Source of the DNA: Tetragonia tetragonoides
Lineage: Eukaryota > Streptophyta > Magnoliopsida > Caryophyllales > Aizoaceae
Length of the DNA: 64,000 nucleotides
Reading direction: 5' to 3'
NCBI GenBank assembly: GCA_038025085.1
Contig: CM076145.1
Coordinates: 13,737,000 to 13,800,999, forward strand
In this document: positions 23,901-35,900 of the stretch, piece by piece
Layout: each line of letters begins with the position of its first letter
Numbering within the stretch: position 1 is the stretch's first letter
Notes under the pieces: model-generated
Database searches by the model: none
The model's input: only the letters and a program-made list of their open reading frames with translations
Told to the model about the DNA's origin: nothing
Translations under genes and position numbers: made by a program

Positions 23901-26900
23901 TATCCAATCAAGTCTTATAGTGATCATATACAAAAAGGCATTAATCAAAGGATCATATGTCCTCTTCACTACGTCTGTAACTATGCCGATGCCAGATTAA
24001 GCAACAGGAATCAAACAACTCCAAGAGATAAGATGGTGAGATAACCTACTTTATATGGAGTCTCCATGATGAATCTTCCATCCTTTGATATACAAGGTAT
24101 GGTGCCCTGCTGGAAGAAGGTTACCTGCAATAGAAATAAACCAAATAAAAATAATCTAACTTAATACTTGAAGCCTTCCTCTAAGAACTGAAGTGAGTCG
24201 CAAAGAATAAACATGATAACTCATACTTGATCAGCTTCGAGCCCAAAGTATTTACGACTTTCAAAGAATTTTCGAGTCGCTTCATCAGTGAAAGGGCTAG
24301 TCATTATGTACCAGTGGATTGGAACCACACTTAATGAGCCTGAGGAGTGGAGATAGAAGAGCTATAAGCATACTTACTTGAAAGTTACCAAAAAAAAGCT
24401 TCTAAGTTGAACCATCAAAAGATATCTTACCCTCACTCATAAATTGAGCAGCTAATCTTTGAACACACAGTATTCTCTCAGCCTGAAGCTGGAAGAGAGA
24501 CTTTCGAGATGGGAGTCCAATATCTGAAACAACAGAAGAATGAAAACAACAATCGATAAGCAAATCAACAAAAAACAATGACTAATATATGATTGGGAAG
24601 TTCAGCACATAAGAAAATGCTCTTGAAAGTTGTTCAAAGAGAAGGCAGGGACATATTTGTTTCTGAATACTACGCTTGAAAAGGCCAGATCTCACGAAAA
24701 CATATACATAAATCAACTGAATAGAGGTAAGAACTAAGAAGCATCATTGCTCAACTGACTAATTTTGTTGCTTTCATAAAGGATAACCATTGTCTACACT
24801 AGCCACCAAGCCCACCACAAATAGCATACCGTACCTTCTTTCTACATTATCTTACATCATCATCTTCAGGTAAAATTATCCTCATTCTTTGATTAATAAA
24901 ATTTTCTCTTATCTAAAAAAAATCATCTATAGGTAAAATGATGGGATAATGGCTCATGTAAGAAGTCGACCAAAACGGAATTAAATGAAACAGAACCTAC
25001 ACAAAGCACTTCATTGGATTGTGGACAGACCAATCCCTCTCCTCTCCCTCCCCCCGACTCTTAACAAATGGGAAAAATAATGCAATCTTTCAGTCACTTA
25101 CTAAAGCAACCCTTAGGATCAGAACTTCCAAGCCTGGTTCCCTGCATAGAAATTTGCATAAGAGTGTTAAAACTATTTGTTAACATCAGATCTGGAGCAA
25201 TGAAAATTTGGCAAAAGGAGGACATACAATATATAGACTATAAATCCCCCCCCCCCCCCAAAAAAAAAAAAAAAAGAAAAACAAACAAACAAGGGAACCC
25301 TCTCTTCTTTTTTGATAATTAGAAAAAAGGAACCCTGTTAAGAGGAATAGATTGTTATCCTCACCATGTTTACTCATCAGATCGGACTCCATAATATGCG
25401 AGGGATCTAATAGATATATGGTCTTCTTTCGTATAGGATAAAACCAATCTACTGTCATGTGCATATTGTAGCTTATTACCAATTGTATACTTTTATTGTC
25501 CACTGTTTTAGGCAATTCAAAATTTAATCTTCTAAGACCTATCATACACAAAAACTTCTATGCAAACCTAGGCTAGCCTTGGAGGGCAAGCAACTAAAAG
25601 ACTCCTAACTTAAGTAGGAAACAACAATCTAACAGAATATAGAAAGTACTGACCACAACTAACAAACTTAGTTAATCTTGGAATAAAAATAATCTAACAA
25701 AATACTTATTGCCTATACTTAAATTTCTTTCTAAAATAAGTCTTTATAGTAGGATTTCCATCATTTCTCCCCGGCTTGGAAGAACTCGCCTCCGGAGAGT
25801 TGGTATGGATGTACTCGTCCAGTAAATCTGGAGCCAGCTGACGCAACTCATCTTCGCGAACCTATGAATTATCCGACGTAGAACGACCTTTCCATTGTAC
25901 AAGATAGCGTTGATAACCGCCGTCAGTAGTGCTAACAATCTCATCTTCAAGAATAGCTTGTACCTCGTCTTGACCTTGTCTGAATGTAGGAGGAAGCTTG
26001 GGTACTGAAATCGAAGTAGTACCTAAACCACCTGTCACACTAGCAGAAAAGGTTGGAGGCTCAAAAGTACCTCGATAAGGAGTCAAATCCTCAATATTGA
26101 ATGTAGGAGGAAGCTTGGGTACTGAATTCGAAGTAGTACCTAAACCACCTGTCACACTAGCAGAAAAGGTTGGAGGCTCAAAAGTACCTCGATAAGGAGT
26201 CAAATCCTCAATATTGAAGATAGGACTGATAGACAATTCTGGAGGCAAGTCAAGCAAATAAGCATTGGAACCAAAACGTTTTATGATTTGAAAAGGTCCT
26301 GAAGCGCGGGCAAAAAGCTTTTTAGAAGAGTGTTTAGGAAATCATTCAGAACGAATACGGACCATCACATAATCACCCTCATTGAATTCCAAATTCCTAC
26401 GATGCACATCAGCAGCCAGTTTATAATTTGCATTACTTTGTGCACTTTTAAGTTGGATATCAGCGTGTAAATCATGAATATGTTGTGCAAAAGTTTCAGC
26501 AAACTCAGCAGGCCTAGAGTCAATGGGCAATGGCACAAGATCAATAGGCAGACGAGGGACAACACCATGCACAATCTCAAAAGGACTCTTGCCTGTAGAC
26601 TTATTAGTGGAGTTATTATATGCAAACTCAGCAGTAGGTAAAATCAAGTCCCGGGTACTAGGTTTTTCACCAATAAGACACCTAAGAAGGTTACCTAGAC
26701 TGCGGTTGATTACCTCTGTCTGTCCATCAGTTTGAGGGTGGAAAGCACTGGAAAATTTCAAGTGCGTGCCAAACAATTTCCAAAGCGACCTCCAAAAATG
26801 ACTAACAAACTTGACATCTCTATCAAACACAATAGATGAAGGCAAGCCATGCAATCTAACAATTTCTTTGAAAAAGATTTTAGCAATATAAGATGCATCA

Positions 26901-29900
26901 GCGGTCTTATTACATGGGATAAAATGTGCCATTTTAGAAAATCGATCCACAACAACCAAAATAGAATCATAACCTCTAGTAGTCCGGTGAATACCTAGAA
27001 CAAAGTCCATGCTAAGGTCTTTCCATGGGGAATGTGGAATAGGCAAAGGAGTGTATAAACCAGTATTTTGCTTCCTAGCTTTGCTAAGCTGACAAGTGCG
27101 GCATTGTGAAACAACTTTAGCAACATCCCTTCTCAAGGATGGCCAAAAGAACCGGCCAGCCACAAGAACAGTGGTCTTATCTCTACCTAAGTGGCCAGCA
27201 AGCCCACCATCATGAAGCTCCCAAATCAAGAAATCACGAAGAGACGTACTAGGGATGCACAACTGAGACCCACGAAACAAATAGCCATCAACAATGACAT
27301 AATCAACATAATCATGACGGTTACCAGCAAGAACCTCATTGTAAATGTTAGAAAAATCAGGGCACGAGGCATAGGAATCTTTCATTTTATCAAATCCAAC
27401 CACAGCAGTGGACCATGTATGTAACAGAATTCCTACCCTACTCAAAGCATCAGCAACAACATTCTCTACACCAGAACGATGTTTAAGAACAAAAGAGTAT
27501 TCTTGTAAAAATTCGACCCACTTAGCATGTTTCTCTTTGAGTTTTCTTTGGTCATTAATGAACTTAAGAGCATCATGATCACTCCAAAGAACAAATTCCT
27601 TAGGGAGGAGGTAGTATCTCCAGTGTTCCAAACAACGCACTAAAGCATAAAACTCCTTCTCATAGGTAGTGTACTTATCTCTTCTAGAGTCATTGAGTTT
27701 TTCACTAAAAAACGCTATTGGATGACCATCTTGACTCAATACGCCCCCTATGCCTACCCCCGAAGCATCACAAGCAACCTCGAAAACTTTGTTAAAATCT
27801 GGGTGACACAAGACAGGGGCTGCTGTCATTTTGTTCTTAACCAACTCAAAGGCTTCCTTAGCAGCTTTAGACCATTTAAACTCTCCTTTTCTAAGAGAGT
27901 CAGTAATCGGGGCCATAACGGTGCTGAAGTTCTTTATAAATCTCCTATAGAAAGTAGCTAAGCCATGAAAACTTCTAACCTCAGAAACAGTTTTAGGTTC
28001 TGGCCACTCAACTATAGCTATCACCTTTTGAGGATCACAAGAAATACCCTTATCGGAAACAACAAAGCCAAGGAAAACAACCTCAGATTGCAAGAAGGAA
28101 CACTTAGCCAAATTGACATATAATTTATGACTCCTAAGCACCTCAAATATCAACCTCAGATGGTTCATGTGTTCTTCCCTAGAAGAGCTGTAAATCAGGA
28201 ATCGTCAAAGTAAACTACCAGAAATTTCCCAATGAAAGGGCGAAGAATATGAGTCATTGCTCTCATGAAGGTACTAGGTGCGTTAGTCAACCCGAAAGGC
28301 ATAACCAACCACTCAAATAATCCATCAGTAGTCTTAAAAGCGGTTTTCCACTCATCTCCAGGTCTTATCCTAAGTTGATGATATCCAGCTCTAAGATCAA
28401 TTTTAGAGAACCATTTAGATCCTGACATGTAGTCTAGCATTTCGTCAAGTCTAGGTATAGGGAACCTATATCTAACAGTGATCTTATTAATGGCTCGACT
28501 ATCAATGCACATCCTCCAAGAACCACCTTTTTTAGGAGTCAATAGGGCGGGGACAGCACAAGGACTAAGGCTATGTTTTATGAAACCTTTCTCTAATAGT
28601 CCCTCAATTTGCCTATTCAACTCTTCACGCTCCTTAGGATTCATCCTGTAATGGGGTAGATTAGGCAAAGGCGATCCTGGGATAAGGTCTATAGCATGTT
28701 GGATATCCCTCATTGGTGGTAACTCAGCTGGTAAGTCATCCGGGGACAGATCCTTAAAATCATTTAAAAGTTCACCAAGTTCAGGAAACTCCTCACTAGA
28801 CCTAGCACCAGGAAACTCGGGTGTTACTTTGTCTACTAAAGCCAGCAACATGCTTGCCTCACGTCCCTCTTGTTCACACTCATGTTCGGTTAGAAAATGC
28901 AACTTTTTAGGAACACATGTAGAAGAGGAGGCATTGCCTTCCGTTTTAGATTTATCATGGTGAACTGATGGTCTACCAGGTGTCAACCTAATCTTCTTCC
29001 CATTGTGAAGAAACATATATGTATTATTCTTTCCAAAGTTACTTGCATTATGATCATAAATCCAAGGACGACCAAGCAAAATATGAGCTACATTCATAGG
29101 CAACACATCACACCAGACATTCTCATGATATGCACCTATTTGCAAAGGAACCTGACATTTCTCAGAAACAGTCAACGATGTCTTATCGACCCAAGCAACT
29201 TTAATAGGGGAAGAATGGGGCTCAGGTTTAAGATTAAGAAGTCTATCAGCAGACTTAGAGATCACATTCATTGTACTACCATTATCAATGACCAAACGAA
29301 AGATTTTATCACCGCACTTAACCTTAGTCTCAAAGATTGCGGTTCGTTTCCAAGAATCTGAATCAGGTGTGGAATAAAGAATCCACCTCATAACATTCAC
29401 TCGACTATCTTCCTCACCTTCACTCTCAATGGCAGTGTCACCAACCACGAGGTCTATTGTCTCATCTACAGGGTCATTTTCCTCATGAGTTTCTAACCCA
29501 ATGGCTAGGGCACGATGTGGGCAGCGAGAGGCAGGGTGACCTCGCTCATGACATTTATGACACACCATGGAAGAATAGGAACCAGAATTTCCAATTCCAG
29601 GATTAACAGATGGGGAAGTAAAAGAGCTTCCTTTTACAGGTTGCTTAGACTGGTGATTACCTTTAGAATATGAAGTGAAGGAACTATTTGGGTTTAGGTA
29701 AGTAGTCTTAGCCTGAGTAAACTCCCCAGCTTGGGAAGTCAACCTACGAGGGTAAAAAGTCTTTGGGTACCTCTCTATCTCTAAGGCTTTGTGATAGGCT
29801 TCACTCAAAGTCTCAGGTGCATGCAAGTTGACATCTCTCTTAATGTCGCCTTTAAGTCCATTAATAAACCTCGTGACAGTGACCCATTGTTCTTCCCTAT

Positions 29901-32900
29901 CATTGCAACTAAGTTTCAAATCTTCAAAACAATTATAATAATCAGCCACACTAGAAGATTGTTGCATTAGGTTCAACAAGTCATCCATCAATTGTCTTTT
30001 GTGAAAAGTAGGTAAGTATTTTTCTTTCAATTTCTGTTTCATCTCATCCCACAAGGTTATGGGCGGACCACCTACTTGTTCGATCTCCCTCTGGACACTT
30101 TGCCAATACTTCTTAGCAGATGCAACAAGTTTCATTTTAGCAAAATGAACTCGATGAATGTCAGTCATGCCATAAAACTCAAAGTAATCTTCTAGACGAT
30201 CTAACCAGTCGACAAAAACAGTGGGGTCATGACTACCATCAAAATCAGGGACATCAACCTTAACCTTCCTAGTCACATCATAAGGGTCATCGCGAGGTGG
30301 GTATCTAGGATACTCATAGTCTCCCCTAGGTGAGGGGTGCCTATGACCTCTCCGGTGCCTATGTCTGTAAGGGTATGGTCGTTCATCAGGACTATCAGGC
30401 ATGTAGCCTTCCTCATAGTCATTTGGGTTATGGTCATGTATCCTGGCAAAATTCAGGGTCACCTAGTCCTTTATGTTCAGCATGCGTCTTCCTACCCCTT
30501 ATAGGTATAGGAGCCATTCGAGGTTGGCCAGGAGGATTAGTAGGATGAATAAATTCTGAACCGTGATTTAGATTATTGCTAGATCTAGGCACATTAGGGA
30601 CACAGTGAGACAAGTGAGACGCCAATTTTTGTTCCACTTTAGTGACAAACCCATACACACTACCCAATGAATTTTGTAAGCCGAGGACAGACGTTTGAAG
30701 ACCTTTAACCTGACTTTCTACTACAATTGTGTGTTGATGGTTCTCCCTAATATCTTTTCGATATTCTTCTGTCATGGCATGCATATCAGCTTTCATTTTA
30801 TCAATCATTTCATTCACAGCCCTTTTGAAATCATCCATGGTCTTGTTTAGTTCATCTAGCCTTTGTTCAACTGCCATTGCTCTAGTAACGGGCATGCAAA
30901 ACATAATTGTAACAATTTTATTTTATTTTTTATTTTTTTTATTTATTTATTTTTTTTTACTGATATCAAACTCAAACACGCAAAGACAAAAACAAATAAA
31001 CAAACTAGTGCTAAGCACACACGCAGCAACTAAAACTAATGAAGACTAATTATGAATTTATTCCTACAGTCCTGAAAGTTTGAATTTTTTTTTTTTTTTC
31101 TTAAGCCAGAAATTGATTTTAGCTCCAAGCAAATATGATTAACTTGCCACAGATATCTCAAGTCCTAAAGTCAATAAAGAGAATAGAAACAGTTACCGGG
31201 AATACTCTGAACTGTCAAGGTATTTGTTGAGAGCAAGTGGTGTTTGTTGAGAGCAAGTGGTGTTTGTAACAGCAGGTACTAGGGATTCTCCTCTCTTGAA
31301 TAAGAACCAATCTGAACAACAATGATGTAGTGCAACCAACAATACAGCAGCAGAACGCAGCAAGTCAACAGCATTGTAGGAACCTGACCAAGAACACAGT
31401 CTCTATCTCTATTTCAGCACTGGAGTATGTGGAAGTTTCGATCTTTTCTTTTCTTTGACTTCAGTTAATAGGCTTGGGATTGTGGTGAAAGTTTGAAGAA
31501 CAGTTAGCAAAGGATCAAACTTGCTTTGATACCAAGTTGATGCAGAACAGGGGAAGGGAAAGGGAGAATTAGGAGAGGAGAGCAGGAAGAAATAAGTAGA
31601 GGAGAGGGGATGTCAGGAAAACGTGAGAGAGAGATAATATTAGGGTTGAGAGTTAAACGTAATATTATTATGTAATCATGAGCTGTTCAAAACAGTAGCA
31701 TAATCCCTATATTTATAACCTAGGCTAGCCTTGGAGGGCAAGCAACTAAAAGACTCCTAACTTAAGTAGGAAACAACAATCTAACAGAATATAGAAAGTA
31801 CTGACCACAACTAACAAACTTAGTTAATCTTGGAATAAAAATAATCTAACAAAATACTTATTGCCTATAATTAAATTTCTTTCTAAAATAAGTCTTTATA
31901 GTAGGATTTCCATCAATTGGTCTTACCACTAGCTTAGTGTTGTCACTAGTCCATTTAAAAGAAAATTTAAAATGAATCTAGCTGTCTTGAGTATTGAAGC
32001 TTCTGCGGGAAGGTTACATTATATAAACAGGCTTGCTTCGTTTGGGTGAGCATGTCTCACAATTGGTGGGATGGGCTCACCCAAGACCATCTGTTTACTC
32101 ATAATCTATGTTGCTCGGACTCTTACCGGTCTTGGGTACTCAACACTCCGACTTGGGTATGGACACTAGACACTCTGACACTTAGCCGAGTCCAAGCAAC
32201 ATAGCTCATAATTATTGTCTAGAACCCTAAATTAGAGAAAGCAAAAAACCCAGCCAGCTCCCCATTCATTCATAAGTGGAACACCGGTGCGAGCGTAGGA
32301 TGGGGTTTCTGGATCTGCAGGTCACCAGGATGGTGGTGCTCCACAAGTTTGAGACCGAGGGGCTGCCCCTATGGCAGTGGACCACGATGAGACAAGCCCG
32401 TTAGCAAGGGCGATGAATGTTGGCCAACAACGCACTTTGAGTAGGCCGGTTATGGATGCATCAAACAGGTTCAACCCAATTCTCTATGCTGACAATGGTG
32501 CTGGGAATTGGCGGATGAGGTTAGCACCGAGGACGAGGAAGATTTCGAATATGAAGATGAACCATTCTTGGCTGGAAACAAACTGTTGCTGGAGGACCTC
32601 AGAAGTAACAAGGATTTGAAGTTCGTGCCGGAAACAACGGGAGTCAACCTAAATGACACCCGGTTATTCGATGAGGAGGGTGGGGATATTGGGTGAAGGC
32701 ACTTTCCGACAAGAGTCTCCTGTCAACGGCGACTGTGGAAAACAACACTAAATATGGTCGAAGGCCTCTAAGGGCTTAGAGGTACTTAATGGGTCTGTCC
32801 AAGCACCAAGCTGATAAATTTCAGGAAGGTGAGCCTGAGGGTGACGGGATTTTTCCAACACCAAAACCTTGCAACTGAACCGCTATTCTCTAGGAAGCAA

Positions 32901-35900
32901 GGAGGTTGATGACCGTGGCAATGCGGTATTGGCTATGAGGGGGGGATGTTCCTCACTGATGGCACAGGAAAGATGACCACTCTCGGTTCCAACTTCTAAG
33001 GAAGCTAATGACATAGGAAAAGAGGCCACCCTCGGTTCTAAGGAACCTGATGATGTAGGAAAGAAGGCCACTCTCTATTCTAAGGTTTCTAGGAAAAAGA
33101 ACCGAGAGCTGGAAACTTTAAAGTCCGATGTCAATTACAACAGGCATGGTTTAAACTTTAAAGAGACGCTTCCCCCATAGGAACTAGTCTCTTGTTTTCG
33201 GCTGTTTCTTCATTAGATTTTAAGGCTTGCTCTTTGTGGAGGTACCTTATCCTCTCTCTTTGTATTCTTTCTTCTATCTAATTAAAATAATTCTTATCTA
33301 AAATAAAAGAAGAAAAAAAGAATTTGGATTTCAACAATTTTACGTGTTTATGCCTTGAGCACACGTTGCACAGCAGGACAAATGGTACCAGAGGTAGGAT
33401 TAGATCTTGTCAACATCCACATTAACATCTCTCGAAATCATTTTTTTAGATAAAAAAAAAAAAGATTCCATTAATGATCAAAGTGTAACAATGCAAAATT
33501 AGAGGACAAGGAGTCCTCAAAGGGAACGCAAATCTAACCAAAAAAAAAATCACTCCATAAATGCTGAACATCCATAAGGCTCACGCCTTTAAAAGTCCCA
33601 GTTGCCTTGGCCCAGAGAGAAGCCAAGTACACCACACGATCCCAAACCAAACCAACAGGATACCAACCCCAGTAAAGATCCTCGCGTTCCTCTCCAGCCA
33701 TAGACACAAAAAGATGGCCAAACACAAGCAACGCCACAACACCTTGCCCTCCTTTCCCTGCCCTCTATGTACAAAAGGCATATGGATGAATCAGACCGTG
33801 GCAGGACAAGCAAAAAGTTCCCCACGAAACAATTTATCCCACATTGGCCAGGCAACATCACAAACAAATGCAAAAAACTCTCACTCGCCCGGTGGCACAT
33901 CACACAAACATCCGGTGACAATGACCACCCAGGCGCCTCCGCTGCAACATGTCATCAACATAATTCTATAATATTATAAATACAGCAGAGAACAATTATT
34001 CACATGAGAGCCTGAGTTGGTAGGTCAGTCAGTTATGTCATATTTGCCCACTACCCTGTTTCAGCTTGATTTTTCCCATCCACAATTACAGATAAATTCA
34101 TCATAGCTTCCACCCCAAGTACTGCACTCCGATTTCTTGCTGCATCTGAGCTCAACTACCAACATCTAAATAGACCACAAGCTCGTCATTAAAGGCGCTC
34201 TATGTGTATGGGAGTAGAAGCCACTCATTGTAATTGCTGCAGGACAGCAGGTGGGAGAATTTAAATCATTTTGGCTTCCTATTTAAGTTCTCTATCAAAC
34301 AGAATATTGAGAAGGTATACCTATTACAGTAGCCATTTTTTTAGATTAAAATTAGACAGTGCAGTTTTCTTTTATGCTTTTTCTTTTTCTCTTTTTTACC
34401 TTGTCCTTCTATCCAAGTATTTCCAAGAGAAGCTAAACAGGTCAGACACTCCATTAATTGCCAACCGTCAAGATTACATCCTCATGACTCAGTCAGTCTC
34501 TTTCAAGCCTCTTCTGTTCTAAGTTTGCTTTCTTTGATGTTGACAAGAATGCTTCTGCTGCATTTTAAGTCTCAACACCTGTCTCTTAAATGTCATTATT
34601 ATTCTGCTGTACAGAATGCTTTGTCGATTGTACATGTAAGAAGAATTGTAGGACTGTAGGAGAGTGACAATGTGAAGCATAATGGGCAATTCAAGGAACC
34701 AGAGGTTAGTCTGCTTAGTGCAACATTTTTACTCGCTACAACGTTAGTGCTGCAGTACATGTCCTACTGAGAAAGAATTTATCAATGTACAATCAGTTGG
34801 TGACTCAATTCATCTCTTTTTGGTTTTCCATTTAATAAAATGGACTTAATTAGTCAAACAAAATGACAGAGGTCTGGCGATTCTGCAATGGGGTACTGTA
34901 CCAAAGAAATTAAATTTCTGGTTTTCACCCTTGTAAAATAGTCTTCTGATGGGGTAACTTTTAGCTAGGTGCTGCAAATGGTGAGTTTACATATAGGACC
35001 CTTTCCTAGAAGGTGCTCATTTTGTATATGAACAGATGCTTAGAGTGCCTTGTCCACGCTTGTAAGGTATGTAATCAGTTTTTACCAAAGCTGAAGTCGA
35101 CTTCTCTCCTCTCAAGCCATCTATATACATATTTGGTATGAATGAAATATTATCAATTTTCAAAAAAGAGATAATCACTGACCAGAATTCAGCGAAAATA
35201 ACTCAGTATTAATGTGTTTTTGGTTAATAATAGACAGTGCAACTAATGCACTAGGTCCCATATCAATGAAACTACTACGTTTGGTACAGATCCAGGCCCT
35301 CCACTAAACATATCACTTTCATTTTTCCTCCCCCACAACAGAATCAACCCCAGTGTAAGAAACATTATCCCACCAAACGTGCAAACCCCATATCCCGCTT
35401 TCCTCAAAGTATAACTTATCACACAAAATGCCCTTTTACCCAGATTTCAGATTTAGATAATAAAGCCGGTTATCTATCTAACTTAGTGCCATAACCACAC
35501 ATACATACAGATTATTATCATGATTACACCACCAAAAAGCAACATACAGCCGACACAAAGGCAGATAGAAGACTTTAAAAGCTCCAACAGCTTTTTTTTT
35601 TTTAAGAAAAACCAGAAGGCTTCAGCAGCTTCAACAGTTAAATGAAATGATTACACTCAGAAAGTGTTCCTGCACCCAATTATTGTTGCAAAAGAACCTA
35701 CTTTTCTTCTCTCATTAACAATAATACTTAACAATACTCAAAACCCATAAACATAAACATAAACAATAGTATCAAAATAATAATGGCTCCAACTATTCAA
35801 TAATAAGGATACCAATATCAAAAATGTTTCCTCCAAGCAGCTACCTTTTTGGTCGTCTAGACTATAGTGTAAAAGTAACATGAAATAATACTATAACAGT

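Larger units (their letters stand above)
25764..30904 (-). pseudogene. gag-pol of the UAP-intron Ty3/Gypsy element, with four breaks
   Basis: Gag starts at 30,904 ([15 protein letters not shown]). Its frame ends at 30,434, while the continuing frame is open to 30,462, so there is a frameshift near 30,440-30,460. The frame 30,462-28,195 carries the rest of gag, a CCHC knuckle ([15 protein letters not shown]) near 29,540, protease ([12 protein letters not shown]) near 29,280, and RT up to VYFDD. It breaks by one base right after the two catalytic Asp residues (about 28,200). The frame 28,168-26,342 carries the end of RT, RNase H ([12 protein letters not shown]), the integrase zinc region and DDE core (HPQTDGQTE). 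It stops at TGA 26,342-26,344. The same frame then reads on through a duplicated 39-residue linker to a chromodomain, cut by TAG at 25,862-25,864. The protease motif has Asn where Ser, Thr or Gly is usual. Confidence 0.9.
25565..31915 (-). mobile_element. Ty3/Gypsy LTR retrotransposon with chromodomain remnant, in UAP intron 3
   Basis: The 5' LTR is complete at the right (31,538-31,915, 378 bp, TG...CA). The 3' LTR at the left is cut short (25,565-25,763). A tRNA-Met-type primer site adjoins the 5' LTR, and a purine tract (GGGGAGAAA) adjoins the 3' LTR. The interior runs gag, CCHC, protease, RT, RNase H, integrase, chromodomain, the chromovirus order; wording of the RT suggests a Reina-like group. 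It lies in the same sense as the host gene. The shared 199 bp of the two LTRs differ at one position. Confidence 0.93.
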
